A program made the position numbers and the translations under genes. DNA of 11,079 bases from Kiritimatiellales bacterium (GTDB taxonomy: Bacteria > Verrucomicrobiota > Kiritimatiellia > Kiritimatiellales > Pontiellaceae): contig JAIPIO010000128.1 of the NCBI GenBank assembly GCA_021734595.1, forward strand, positions 1 through 11,079, in the 5' to 3' direction. Under the pieces are notes generated by a model. That model made no database searches. It worked only from the letters and a program-made list of their open reading frames with translations, and had not been told where the DNA came from. Positions 1 to 6,860 of the stretch are shown here, one piece after another. Every line of letters starts with the position of its first letter. Position 1 is the stretch's first letter.

Positions 1-1
1 G

Positions 2-2587
2 GCGCTCGGGCAGAAGCTGGACCAGACCCTGCTCGACCTGAACCTGCCGGTTTTTAATAAAATCGTTGCTGCGGCCAGTACGTCAAGCCGCGTCATGATT
101 GCCAGCGGCGATATGATTATCCGCTCCGATGCCGAGCTGCCGCAACTGCCGGATGCCGACATCGTATTTTTCGGCCTGTGGGCCAAGCCCGAAAGCGCCC
201 GCGATTTCGGTGTCATGTTCTGCGACCGCGAGGCGCCGGAAAAACTGGTGACCTTTCTACAGAAACCATCGCCGGACGTAATCCGCGAGCGATCGAAAAA
301 GCAACTGTTCATGATCGATATCGGCGTGTGGCTGCTCAGTGAACGGGCGGTGGATTGTCTGATGAACAAATGCGGGTGGACGAAGAAGAACCAGACTTTT
401 CCCGAAGATACGCCGAATGTCTACGACCTCTACGGAAAATGGGCGCTGCACCTGGGCTCGGAGCCGGTAGAGGAGGATTGTGAGGTCGGCGGGCTGCCCA
501 CGGCGGTGGTGACGCTGCCGCAGGGCGGGTTCTATCATTTCGGCACCAGTAGCGACATGACCCAGTCGCTGTACGAACTGCAGAATCTGGTGACGGACCA
601 AACCAAGCTTGGTGCGGTTTCGACGCTGGCGCAGCCGCGCCAGTTTATCCAGAATGCCGTGTTCCAGGCGCCGTTGCGCCGGGAGGAGAACCATTCCCTG
701 TGGGTGGAAAATAGTTTTATTCCGGCCTCTTGGAAGATCGCCAGCCGGAATGTCCTGACCGGCATTCCTGAAAACGACTGGACGCTGGAGCTCGAAGACG
801 GGGTCTGCCTCGATTTGGTGCCGGTGGAGGAAACCGAGCTCTGCATCCGCCCGTACGGATATGCCGATGCGTTCCGCGGCGCGGTCGGCGATTCCGGCAC
901 GCAGTGGATCAACCGCCCGCTGGGGGATTGGCTGGCCGCCCGCAAGATCAGTCTCGCCGACGCAGGCATCGATCCGGCGACGGATATCCAGACGGCGCCG
1001 CTTTTCCCGGTGCCGGAAACAATCGATCCGGCCTTTATCCAATGGATGTTTGCGGCGGAGCCGGAAGAGAGCGATGTTTGGCGCAGCCTGTGGCTGGAAT
1101 CTCGGCGGCTGTCGGCGCGCGAGCTGGGACGGCAGGTCAATCTGGGACGGCTCTACGCGCAGCGCAACGCCCTGCGGGAAACCGCGCTGCCGCTGATGGC
1201 GCGCAACTGCGAACAGAGCATATTCTATAAGCTCGACCTGGAAAATACCGCCAAGCGTTATGCGGCCAGCCCGTTTGACCTGCCCGCTGAGCTGGATATT
1301 TCCAGCCTTCGGAACCCGATGATCGCGGTGCACGACCGCATGTTCCGCGCCGCCGTGCTGCGCCGCCGTGGCGATGAAAGCTGGCGGGATCTTGAAAAGG
1401 AGACCTTCGGCATTCTGCGCGACCTGATTGTACGGCGCTTCATCGGGCAGCCATCGGTGCCGGCCTGTACTCTGCTCGATGACCAGATTGTCTGGGGTCG
1501 CAGTCCGATCCGGCTCGACTTTGCCGGCGGATGGACCGATACGCCGCCCTACTGCCTGGAGCATGGCGGCCAGGTGCTGAATATCGCCATCGACCTGAAC
1601 GGACAGCCGCCGATCCAAGTGTATGCGCGCCGCACAGCCGAACATGAACTGGTGATCCGCTCGATCGACTTGGGGTTGGAAGAACGGCTGAAAACCTACG
1701 AAGACGTGCGGGCCTACGACAAGCTCGGCAGCGGCTTCACGGTGGCGCGCGCGGCCTTTGCACTGGTCGGGTTCCATCCGGATTTCAACGGCGGCGCTTT
1801 CCAATCATTGGAAGAACAGCTCCAGGCATTGGGAGGCGGCGTCGAGATCACCATGCTGGCGGCCATTCCGAAAGGATCGGGTCTGGGGACCAGCAGTATT
1901 CTGGCCGCCACCATCCTTGGCGTGTTGTCGGATTTCGGCGGCCTGAACTGGGATAAGGTTGAGTTGGCGCAACGCACGCTGGCGCTGGAGCAGATGCTCA
2001 CCAGCGGCGGTGGATGGCAGGATCAGGTGGGCGGACTGTTTCACGGCGTGAAGCTGGTGGAAACCACGCCCGGTCTGGAGCAGGTGCCGGTGGTCCGCTG
2101 GCTGCCCGGCTCGTTCTTCTCCGCCAGCGCTGCGGGATCGGGCATGCTGCTCTACTACACCGGCATTACCCGTGTTGCGAACGACATCCTGGGTGAGATT
2201 GTGCGCGGCATTTTCCTCAATTCCAGCCGCCGGCTCGCCACGCTGAAGGCGATTGGCGACAACGCGGCATTCTGCTACGACGTGATCCAGCGCAACGACC
2301 GCGACGGATTCGCCGAGGCGATCCGCCGGAGCTGGCAACTGAACAACGAACTTGATTCCGGGACGAACACGCCCGAAGTGCAGCGCATTCTTGATGCGGC
2401 CGGCGACGATCTGTCGGCGGCCAAGCTTCTGGGGGCCGGTGGCGGCGGATACCTGTTTATGATGGCCCGCGATGCGGATGCGGCCGGTCGGATCAGACAC
2501 AGCCTGGGAAAAAATCCGCCCAACAGTGGCGCGCGGTTTGTCGATTTTAGCCTCTCTGAAACGGGGCTGCAGATCACACGTAGCTGA
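2..2587 (+). CDS. fkp: Bifunctional fucokinase / fucose-1-phosphate guanylyltransferase (Fkp-like), 5' end missing
   Basis: This enzyme salvages L-fucose in the cytoplasm: it phosphorylates fucose at C1 with ATP, then joins fucose-1-phosphate to GTP to give GDP-fucose for glycan fucosylation. The frame is open from base 2, so the gene starts upstream. 861 residues are visible, against roughly 950 in Bacteroides Fkp, so perhaps 90 N-terminal residues, including the nucleotide-binding start of the pyrophosphorylase domain, lie outside. The ATG at 95 is internal and should not be taken as the start. Bases 2 to about 1450 hold the guanylyltransferase and linker region. The GHMP kinase domain follows: motif RSPIRLDFAGGWTDTPP near 1499-1550, the Gly/Ser-rich ATP loop GSGLGTSS near 1877-1900, and the C-terminal motif LLGAGGGGYL near 2427-2457. 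GGGWQDQ near 2006-2026 is also typical of this family. The stop is TGA 2585-2587. A 14-bp gap to the next gene suggests cotranscription. A TTCCAATCATTGGAA palindrome lies in the frame at 1799-1813. Confidence 0.93.
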   Translation, partial: ALGQKLDQTLLDLNLPVFNKIVAAASTSSRVMIASGDMIIRSDAELPQLPDADIVFFGLWAKPESARDFGVMFCDREAPEKLVTFLQKPSPDVIRERSKKQLFMIDIGVWLLSERAVDCLMNKCGWTKKNQTFPEDTPNVYDLYGKWALHLGSEPVEEDCEVGGLPTAVVTLPQGGFYHFGTSSDMTQSLYELQNLVTDQTKLGAVSTLAQPRQFIQNAVFQAPLRREENHSLWVENSFIPASWKIASRNVLTGIPENDWTLELEDGVCLDLVPVEETELCIRPYGYADAFRGAVGDSGTQWINRPLGDWLAARKISLADAGIDPATDIQTAPLFPVPETIDPAFIQWMFAAEPEESDVWRSLWLESRRLSARELGRQVNLGRLYAQRNALRETALPLMARNCEQSIFYKLDLENTAKRYAASPFDLPAELDISSLRNPMIAVHDRMFRAAVLRRRGDESWRDLEKETFGILRDLIVRRFIGQPSVPACTLLDDQIVWGRSPIRLDFAGGWTDTPPYCLEHGGQVLNIAIDLNGQPPIQVYARRTAEHELVIRSIDLGLEERLKTYEDVRAYDKLGSGFTVARAAFALVGFHPDFNGGAFQSLEEQLQALGGGVEITMLAAIPKGSGLGTSSILAATILGVLSDFGGLNWDKVELAQRTLALEQMLTSGGGWQDQVGGLFHGVKLVETTPGLEQVPVVRWLPGSFFSASAAGSGMLLYYTGITRVANDILGEIVRGIFLNSSRRLATLKAIGDNAAFCYDVIQRNDRDGFAEAIRRSWQLNNELDSGTNTPEVQRILDAAGDDLSAAKLLGAGGGGYLFMMARDADAAGRIRHSLGKNPPNSGARFVDFSLSETGLQITRS
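1798..1814. repeat. Dispersed palindrome inside the fkp coding region
   Basis: TTCCAAT-C-ATTGGAA (1799-1813) has perfect 7-bp arms and is read in frame as FQSLE. From memory of Bacteroides Fkp, the aligned position is also a xSLEEQL stretch, so this is a codon-level match and not an insertion. Confidence 0.7.
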
Positions 2588-2601
2588 ACGGAAAAAATTT
2601 T

Positions 2602-3279
2602 ATGAAACGTTCCGCATGGCTATCTCTTGCATTGCTGGTTCCGGCACCCTCCATCGGCGTGCTGTTCGGCATGATCCTGTATCCAGGTAGCGCGGCGGGG
2701 CAAGGCATCTTCATGTTTTCCAAGGTCTGGATACTTCTGCTGCCGGCACTCTGGCTGCTGCTGGTGGAAAAGGACAAGCCGCGGTTTGGGAAAACCGGAA
2801 AGGATGGGTTCCGGGTGGGACTGCTGACCGGTCTGGCGATCAGCGCATTTGTTCTGGCGGCGTCTTTTTTAACGAGCAGCTATCTGATTGATGCGGATTT
2901 TTTCAAGGAAATGATGGGGCAGATCGGGCTCAACCGCAAGGCTGTGTACATCGGCGGCGCGGTCTACTGGACTTGCGTGAACTCGGTGCTGGAGGAATAT
3001 GTCTGGCGCTGGTTTGTGGTGCGCCAGTGCATGAAGCTGATGAAACCTTCCCGAGCCGTTGTCGTTTCCGCACTGTTTTTCACGCTGCATCACATCCTGG
3101 CCATGCAGGTTTATTTCAACCCGGCGCTGACGGCCATTTGCACGGTGGGCATATTTATCGGCGGCGCGCTCTGGTCGTGGATGTTTACGCGATACGGCAC
3201 CATCTGGCCCGGCTGGCTTTCCCACGCGCTGGTGGATGCCGCGATCTTTATAAGCGGCTATCTGCTGCTTTTTTCTTAA
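2602..3279 (+). CDS. CPBP-family intramembrane glutamic protease / Rce1-like membrane protein
   Basis: This 225-residue polytopic inner-membrane protein has the three CPBP (Abi/Rce1-type) motifs: EEYVWR with E131, E132 and R136; FFTLHH with H163/H164; and SHALVD with H208 and D212. In Rce1-type proteases these acidic and histidine residues form the catalytic site in the membrane. Substrates of bacterial members are mostly unknown; some process peptides or give bacteriocin self-immunity. Hydrophobic stretches at about residues 5-27, 40-54, 73-93, 115-130, 150-170, 175-195 and 206-224 fit an integral membrane protein. The start lies 14 bp after the fkp stop with only a weak purine stretch (GGAAAAAA), so translation may depend on the upstream gene. 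No bacteriocin precursor is visible nearby, so the role is open. Its 3' end overlaps the convergent DUF502 gene by 32 nt. Confidence 0.85.
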   Translation: MKRSAWLSLALLVPAPSIGVLFGMILYPGSAAGQGIFMFSKVWILLLPALWLLLVEKDKPRFGKTGKDGFRVGLLTGLAISAFVLAASFLTSSYLIDADFFKEMMGQIGLNRKAVYIGGAVYWTCVNSVLEEYVWRWFVVRQCMKLMKPSRAVVVSALFFTLHHILAMQVYFNPALTAICTVGIFIGGALWSWMFTRYGTIWPGWLSHALVDAAIFISGYLLLFS

Positions 3280-3868
3280 AGGCCTTGACCAGCACTTCCG
3301 ATCCCGCGCCGCAGGAGATGATCGAGCGCATGGCGTCTTCGATGGATACCTCCACGGGATGGACGTACTCAGCATCCAGATGGAAGATCTGGCCCGTGGT
3401 CGGGTTGGGGCCGGTCGGGATGAACACGGTGAAACTGCCGTCCTCATGTTTATCGGTGATGAACGCGGTGGCTTTGGTGTCGTTCTCAAACATCCGCACC
3501 AGTGCCACCGAGGAAAAGGGCGACTGCTTTCTGCCGACAAACTGGTTTACCGTCTCTTTGATCAGTTTGTAGCCGGGCGCTTTCACCAACAGGCTGGACT
3601 CTGTTTTCTCATATAGTATCCGTCCCAATTTGGTGCGCACAAACAGCCCGACCAGGAAGCAGGCTCCAACGATCACTGCGATTACGATCAGGTCCGCGAC
3701 CAGACCGGGGAGCGGGGTGTTGGTCACCACCAGGTCGGTCAGTGGCTTGATGGCGCTGGTAACGAAGCCGAACAGCCATTTTAGTGCCAGCAGGAAAATG
3801 GTCAGCGGGAGGATTACGACCAGTCCGCCGATAATGGTGGTTCTGATAAATTGCCGGATACGCTTCAT
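3248..3868 (-). CDS. DUF502 family membrane protein
   Basis: This 206-residue protein matches the DUF502 family, which has no settled biochemical function. It has two N-terminal membrane segments (about residues 10-36 and 54-77) joined by a proline-containing loop, then a soluble C-terminal domain. The family hallmark FIPTGPNPTTG is present at residues 149-159, followed by the usual HLDAEYVHPVEVSIEDAM region. The length is normal for the family. The start ATG is read from 3868 downward, with a purine-rich GGAAAGAG about 7 nt upstream acting as a plausible ribosome binding site. The gene diverges from the ThiF-like gene across a 161-bp gap and converges on the CPBP gene, sharing its last 32 nt. 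Membership is confident; any role in membrane or envelope upkeep would be a guess. Confidence 0.88.
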   Translation of the reverse strand: MKRIRQFIRTTIIGGLVVILPLTIFLLALKWLFGFVTSAIKPLTDLVVTNTPLPGLVADLIVIAVIVGACFLVGLFVRTKLGRILYEKTESSLLVKAPGYKLIKETVNQFVGRKQSPFSSVALVRMFENDTKATAFITDKHEDGSFTVFIPTGPNPTTGQIFHLDAEYVHPVEVSIEDAMRSIISCGAGSEVLVKAFKKKAADSRL

Positions 3869-4029
3869 GGTCAGGCTCTTTCCCTATTCGATAAATACAA
3901 CGCTATTCGCCGCAGGCAACGCGCACCGTCGCCTGCGTATACTGCGAAACGGATAGTAGGCAGGTTTCCAATCGCTGGAAAGCTGAAAATACCATCGACG
4001 CGCGGCGCATAAAAAAGTAGAGAAAAGCC
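3869..4029. promoter_or_regulatory. Divergent intergenic region with candidate promoter elements
   Basis: This 161-bp gap separates the divergent DUF502 and ThiF-like genes and should hold promoters for both. A TATACT hexamer at 3938-3943 resembles a sigma70 -10 box for the + strand gene, but the matching -35 position (GGCAAC at 3915-3920) is poor. The inverted repeat CGCAGGC / GCCTGCG (3911-3917 and 3931-3937) sits directly upstream of and across the -35 region. A palindrome of the dispersed TTTCCA-N5-TGGAAA type follows at 3965-3981, about 22 bp past the -10 box. Promoter assignment is weak. Confidence 0.3.
3965..3981. repeat. Dispersed palindrome TTTCCA-ATCGC-TGGAAA
   Basis: Perfect 6-bp arms around a 5-base centre, in the divergent DUF502/ThiF-like gap, 48 bp before the ThiF-like start. 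The same ATCGC centre recurs on the opposite strand in the HIT/holA divergent gap (8692-8708). Confidence 0.8.
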
Positions 4030-4830
4030 ATGAAAATTCTACTGAATGAACGGCCGCTGGAAATCGAATACGGAACCTGCCTGTGGCAATTGCGGGAAAG
4101 CGTGAAGCCGGAGGCCGACGTGACCATCTATAACGGGGCCGCCGTCGGTGATGATGTGCCGTTGGCCGAAGGGGACCGCGTGACGCTGATCCGTCGTGGC
4201 GAAGTGCCGGCCGCGGATGAGCTCGAAGCGCTGATGGCCGCGCGCCACACGCCGGGCGTTCATGAAAAAATAAAGACCGCGGTGGTCGGCATCGCGGGAT
4301 TAGGCGGGCTGGGATCGGCCATTGCGGTCGCGTTGGCGCGCATCGGGATCGGTCGGCTCATACTGGCCGACTTTGACGTCGTCGAACCGAGCAACCTCAA
4401 CCGCCAGCAATATTTCATCGACCAGCTCGGTCTGCCGAAAACCGATGCGCTCCGGGCCAACCTCGAACGGATCAATCCCTATGTCCGCTGTGAAACGCAC
4501 ACCATCATGCTGACTCCCGAAAACATTCCCTCAACCTATGCCGGTGTGGATGTCATGGTCGAAGCTTTCGACCGCGCCGACCAGAAGGCCATGCTGATAC
4601 AGACGTTTGGTTCCGTTTTCCCCGATACGCCCATCGTTGCCGCTTCCGGCATGGCCGGCTACGGCCCCGCCGAAACGATCGGCGTTCATCGGCCCGGCAA
4701 AAACGTGTTTATTGTCGGCGACCACGAAACCGCCGCCGCGCCCGGATGCGGGCTGATGGCCCCGCGCGTCGGCGTGGCCGCCCACATGCAGGCCAACACA
4801 GTGCTGCGCATTCTGCTGGGCGAGGAATAG
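4030..4830 (+). CDS. thiF: ThiF-family E1-like adenylyltransferase with N-terminal ThiS-like domain
   Basis: This 266-residue protein is probably the enzyme that adenylates the C-terminal glycine of a sulfur carrier protein (ThiS type) in thiazole or thiamine synthesis. Residues 83-266 form the E1-like Rossmann domain: nucleotide-binding GIAGLGGLGS (87-96), acidic/polar ATP site DFDVVEPSNLNRQQ (114-127), K137, and the tail APGCGLMAPRVGVAAH. The MoeB-type CxxC zinc pairs are absent; only C17, C154 and C240 exist, which fits the short ThiF family 2 subgroup. Residues 1-58 look like a ThiS/MoaD beta-grasp domain (MKILLNERPLEIEYGTCLWQL...IYNGAAV...EGDRVTLIRRG) but end in RRGEVP with no terminal Gly-Gly, so this part cannot be the sulfur carrier itself. 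The start has only a weak AGAGAAA ribosome binding site. No other thi gene is in the window, so the partner carrier is elsewhere. A related E1 role (not thiamine) cannot be excluded. Confidence 0.85.
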   Translation: MKILLNERPLEIEYGTCLWQLRESVKPEADVTIYNGAAVGDDVPLAEGDRVTLIRRGEVPAADELEALMAARHTPGVHEKIKTAVVGIAGLGGLGSAIAVALARIGIGRLILADFDVVEPSNLNRQQYFIDQLGLPKTDALRANLERINPYVRCETHTIMLTPENIPSTYAGVDVMVEAFDRADQKAMLIQTFGSVFPDTPIVAASGMAGYGPAETIGVHRPGKNVFIVGDHETAAAPGCGLMAPRVGVAAHMQANTVLRILLGEE

Positions 4831-4831
4831 A

Positions 4832-4848
4832 TTTCCAGACACTGGAAA
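4832..4848. repeat. Dispersed palindrome TTTCCA-GACAC-TGGAAA
   Basis: Perfect 6-bp arms, beginning 2 bp after the ThiF-like stop codon. Its right arm can alternatively pair with following bases: ACTGG (4841-4845), AAAA loop, CCAGT (4850-4854). With the next palindrome it fills nearly all of the 39-bp convergent gap, so a bidirectional termination or insulation role is possible but there is no T-tract. Confidence 0.8.
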
Positions 4849-4853
4849 ACCAG

Positions 4854-4868
4854 TTCCAATGGTTGGAA
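4854..4868. repeat. Dispersed palindrome TTCCAA-TGG-TTGGAA
   Basis: A 15-bp palindrome with 6-bp arms and TGG centre that ends 1 bp before the LysE-family stop codon. The identical 15-mer occurs at 9827-9841, and its reverse complement at 9848-9862 and 9879-9893. Confidence 0.85.
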
Positions 4869-4869
4869 A

Positions 4870-5502
4870 CTAGAACGCGGATGAGAGGAAGAAAACGCCG
4901 AGGCCGACCATGGCCGCTCCGCAAACAATAAAAACCACCCGGTAGATGACCGGCGCGCAGAACCGCCGCCCGGCGGTGACGCTGAAGGAGACGAAGCAGT
5001 ACCACACCAAATCGGCCATAATGTGCCCCAGATAGAAGCTGAGCAGGCCGATTAGTCCGTACTGGAGCGACTGGGTCACAAACCCCAGTCCGATCGTGGC
5101 CCACCAGATGATCCAGTAGGGATTCGAGATGCTCAGCAGGATGCCGGCTGTAACGGGATTGCGCAGTGCGCTGGAAGTGTTGCCCTCCGCCCGCATGGCC
5201 TCATCGGTGGTTTTGCGGTTGGTGGCCACCATGTGCCCGCCCATGCCCAGCAGGACGATGCCACCAACGACCGAAAAAAACCGAGCGACTATGGGCTGTT
5301 CAAAGAAGGGACCCAGTCCGGCAACGATCAGGATCAGCAGAATGATTTCCAGGATGGCGTGCCCCAGCACAATCAGCGGCCCGGCCTTGAAACCGCGCTT
5401 CAATGTTTCGCTGATGGTTACCGTCAGCACCGGGCCTGGTGCCATCGCGCCGGAAAGTCCGACCACAAACGCGCCCGCAAAAATTGTCAGCAGAGAAACC
5501 AT
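4870..5502 (-). CDS. LysE/RhtB-family amino-acid exporter
   Basis: A 210-residue polytopic inner-membrane protein of the LysE translocator family, whose characterised members export amino acids such as lysine, threonine or homoserine lactone. The N-terminal family signature is clear: GLSGAMAPGPVLTVTI (residues 15-30), including the conserved PGP. Hydrophobic segments at about 2-27, 41-64, 72-93, 115-140, 146-174 and 184-207 fit the usual six-helix layout, and the NPYWIIWWATIG segment (127-138) matches the family's conserved NP in the second half. The length is normal. The start is the ATG read down from 5502; no strong ribosome binding site lies at normal spacing. It diverges from the cupin gene across 55 bp and converges on the ThiF-like gene. 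The substrate cannot be told from sequence. Confidence 0.9.
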   Translation of the reverse strand: MVSLLTIFAGAFVVGLSGAMAPGPVLTVTISETLKRGFKAGPLIVLGHAILEIILLILIVAGLGPFFEQPIVARFFSVVGGIVLLGMGGHMVATNRKTTDEAMRAEGNTSSALRNPVTAGILLSISNPYWIIWWATIGLGFVTQSLQYGLIGLLSFYLGHIMADLVWYCFVSFSVTAGRRFCAPVIYRVVFIVCGAAMVGLGVFFLSSAF

Positions 5503-5557
5503 GCGCTATAGCTTACCGGGTAACCTCTGAACGTCGAGGCCAATCAGGAGAAATGCC
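5503..5557. promoter_or_regulatory. Short divergent gap with TTACC-G-GGTAA palindrome
   Basis: These 55 bp must serve expression of both the exporter (-) and the cupin/glyoxalase pair (+). An 11-bp inverted repeat TTACC-G-GGTAA lies at 5513-5523, close to the exporter start, where an operator could sit. AGGAG at 5546-5550 is the cupin ribosome binding site. No convincing -35/-10 pair was found. Confidence 0.3.
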
Positions 5558-5881
5558 ATGAAGCAAAATCTATACGAGGGGATTCCGGAAGAGCTCCCCG
5601 GGGAACTATCCAGCGTGCTGGAGCAGAGCGAAAGTGTGAAGATTGAACGTATTGTTTCCGACGGGCATGCATCGCCGGAAGGATTCTGGTACGACCAGCC
5701 GCGGAACGAATGGGTATTGCTCGTCAGCGGGTCCGCGGTGTTGTCAGTCGAGCAGGAAGGGGAGGTGTCGCGGGTTGACCTCGCGCCCGGCGATCATCTC
5801 CTCATTCCCGCCCATCGGCGCCACCGCGTCGAATCCACCGCCGCCACCGAAAAAACCGTCTGGCTTGCGGTGCATTTTTGA
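5558..5881 (+). CDS. Small single-domain cupin protein
   Basis: A 107-residue cytoplasmic protein made of a single cupin beta-barrel. The second cupin motif is recognisable as PGDHLLIPAHRRHRV (residues 77-91), with H86 and H89 as likely metal ligands. The first motif is variant: FWYDQPRNEWVLLVSGSA (43-60) keeps the aligned glutamate E51 and a downstream Gly but has Asp/Gln/Asn where the usual HxH would be, as in a recognised group of small cupins. W103 near the end (VWLAVHF) is also typical. AGGAG at 5546-5550, 7 nt before the ATG, is a good ribosome binding site. Its TGA stop (5879-5881) abuts the start of the glyoxalase II-like gene, so the two are very likely cotranscribed. Whether it is an enzyme or a small-molecule sensor is not visible. 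Confidence 0.85.
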   Translation: MKQNLYEGIPEELPGELSSVLEQSESVKIERIVSDGHASPEGFWYDQPRNEWVLLVSGSAVLSVEQEGEVSRVDLAPGDHLLIPAHRRHRVESTAATEKTVWLAVHF

Positions 5882-5895
5882 GTACGATGTGCCCC

Positions 5896-6591
5896 ATGAA
5901 AACAGCCCGGTATAAAATCAACGAGTTGGAAATCCTGGCGATCCCGGTGCTGCACGATAATTTTGTTTATCTGGTATGCCGGGACGGTCGCGCGGTGCTG
6001 ATCGACGCCGGGGAGGCGGAGGCGGTTTTCCGAACATTGGAAACTTTTCCCCAGCCCTTGGACCAGGTGCTGATTACCCACAACCACCACGACCACACCG
6101 GCTGCTGCCGCCGAATCCAGGACCGGCTGAACGTACCCGTCATGAATCCGGGAATCGATGCTAAAGCGATTCAGGTGCTGGGGACGACGTGCAGCATCAT
6201 CTCGACCCCCGGGCATACCCGGATTCACAAGGTTTACCACTTCCCGGAGCAGGCGGTGCTGTTTGCGGGCGACACGCTCATCAACGGCGCCTGCGGACGG
6301 ATTCTCGACGGAACCGCCGAACAGCTTTTTTCCAGCCTTTGGAAAATCAGGGAACTGCCAGATGAAACCCGTATTTTCGGCGGGCACGACTACCTTGAAG
6401 AAAACATGAATTTCGCGCTGTCGGTCGCGCCGGACAACGCGCATGTGAAAGCACGCCTCGAACTCTACCGAACCGATCCCGCCGCCGCCATCTTCGCCAC
6501 GTTGGCCGAGGAAAAGAAAACCAACCCGTTCTTGTGCGTAGATACGGTTGAGGAACTGGCCGAGCTGCGCCGCAGGAAGGATTCCTTCTGA
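5896..6591 (+). CDS. gloB: Hydroxyacylglutathione hydrolase-like metallo-beta-lactamase-fold hydrolase (glyoxalase II type)
   Basis: This cytoplasmic binuclear metal hydrolase likely cleaves S-lactoylglutathione or a related thioester to lactate, the second step of methylglyoxal detoxification. From the chosen start it has 231 residues, slightly shorter than the roughly 250 of E. coli GloB. Metal ligands are all present: THNHHDH (H62, H64, D66, H67), TPGHT (H107), GDTL (D126) and GGHDY (H164). The C-terminal substrate region NPFLCVDTVEELAELRRRKDSF matches glyoxalase II rather than generic MBL proteins. The start is uncertain: ATG 5896 (MKTARYKINELEIL) fits the family best, ATG 5887 and TTG 5878 are in frame, and none has a strong ribosome binding site, consistent with coupling to the cupin gene just upstream. 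Palindromes of the dispersed family lie at 6027-6043 and 6328-6346. A degraded copy of its 3' end lies at about 7900-8102. Confidence 0.88.
   Translation: MKTARYKINELEILAIPVLHDNFVYLVCRDGRAVLIDAGEAEAVFRTLETFPQPLDQVLITHNHHDHTGCCRRIQDRLNVPVMNPGIDAKAIQVLGTTCSIISTPGHTRIHKVYHFPEQAVLFAGDTLINGACGRILDGTAEQLFSSLWKIRELPDETRIFGGHDYLEENMNFALSVAPDNAHVKARLELYRTDPAAAIFATLAEEKKTNPFLCVDTVEELAELRRRKDSF
6027..6043. repeat. Near-perfect dispersed palindrome inside gloB (first)
   Basis: TTTCCG-AACAT-TGGAAA, one arm mismatch, read as FRTLE in frame. Confidence 0.5.
6328..6346. repeat. Dispersed palindrome inside gloB (second)
   Basis: TTTTCCA-GCCTT-TGGAAAA, perfect 7-bp arms, read as FSSLWK in frame. The tryptophan codon TGG is part of the palindrome; E. 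coli GloB has lysine at the aligned place. Confidence 0.65.
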
Positions 6592-6860
6592 TCTCTGGGA
6601 AAGATGACTCTGGGTATAGATTGCTCCTTAGCATGCTGGAATCGCTCGAGATATTAGAGCAGTCTTTTTCTTTTCTTTGACACCTTTTCTATCCACTAAG
6701 GTTGAACGACCTCAAAACCATTGGGACGAATCTTGAATCACCAAAAATACCCAAATGCTAAGACTGCTTCCCTGCGGACATCACCCCGCCATACCTGAAA
6801 CAAATCCCCAAAATCAGGGTTGATTAAAGCGGATACCATGTCCCCTTTCTCCTGCGATTC
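6592..6860. other. AT-richer non-coding stretch downstream of gloB
   Basis: No supported gene in these 269 bp. The sequence is visibly less GC-rich than the genes to the left. It lies at the 3' ends of both gloB (+) and the LamG gene (-). A weak terminator-like structure at 6620-6679 is listed separately. Nothing else was recognised. Confidence 0.6.
6620..6679 (+). terminator. Possible weak terminator after gloB
   Basis: ATTGCTC (6620-6626) can pair with GAGCAGT (6657-6663), 7 pairs with one G-T, enclosing a 30-base loop. The stem is followed by a pyrimidine run rich in T (CTTTTTCTTTTCTTT, 6664-6678). The large loop makes this a poor intrinsic terminator, so it is a candidate only. Confidence 0.3.

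Noticed and set aside
719..736. TTCCG...TGGAA in fkp as a further palindrome copy
   Set aside because: The spacing between arms is 6, not 5, and one arm base differs.
257..2500. Long minus-strand open frames (515 and 231 codons) opposite fkp
   Set aside because: The plus frame encodes a clear Fkp with GHMP motifs throughout. The minus frames are rich in Arg, Gln, His and Ala with no family pattern, as expected of antisense frames in GC-rich DNA.
2869..3540. 223-codon minus-strand frame overlapping the CPBP and DUF502 genes
   Set aside because: It conflicts with two recognised genes in better frames and has the Arg/Pro/Ser-rich look of a shadow frame.
5794..6444. 216-codon minus-strand frame opposite gloB
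   Set aside because: The plus strand carries all glyoxalase II metal-binding motifs in one frame.
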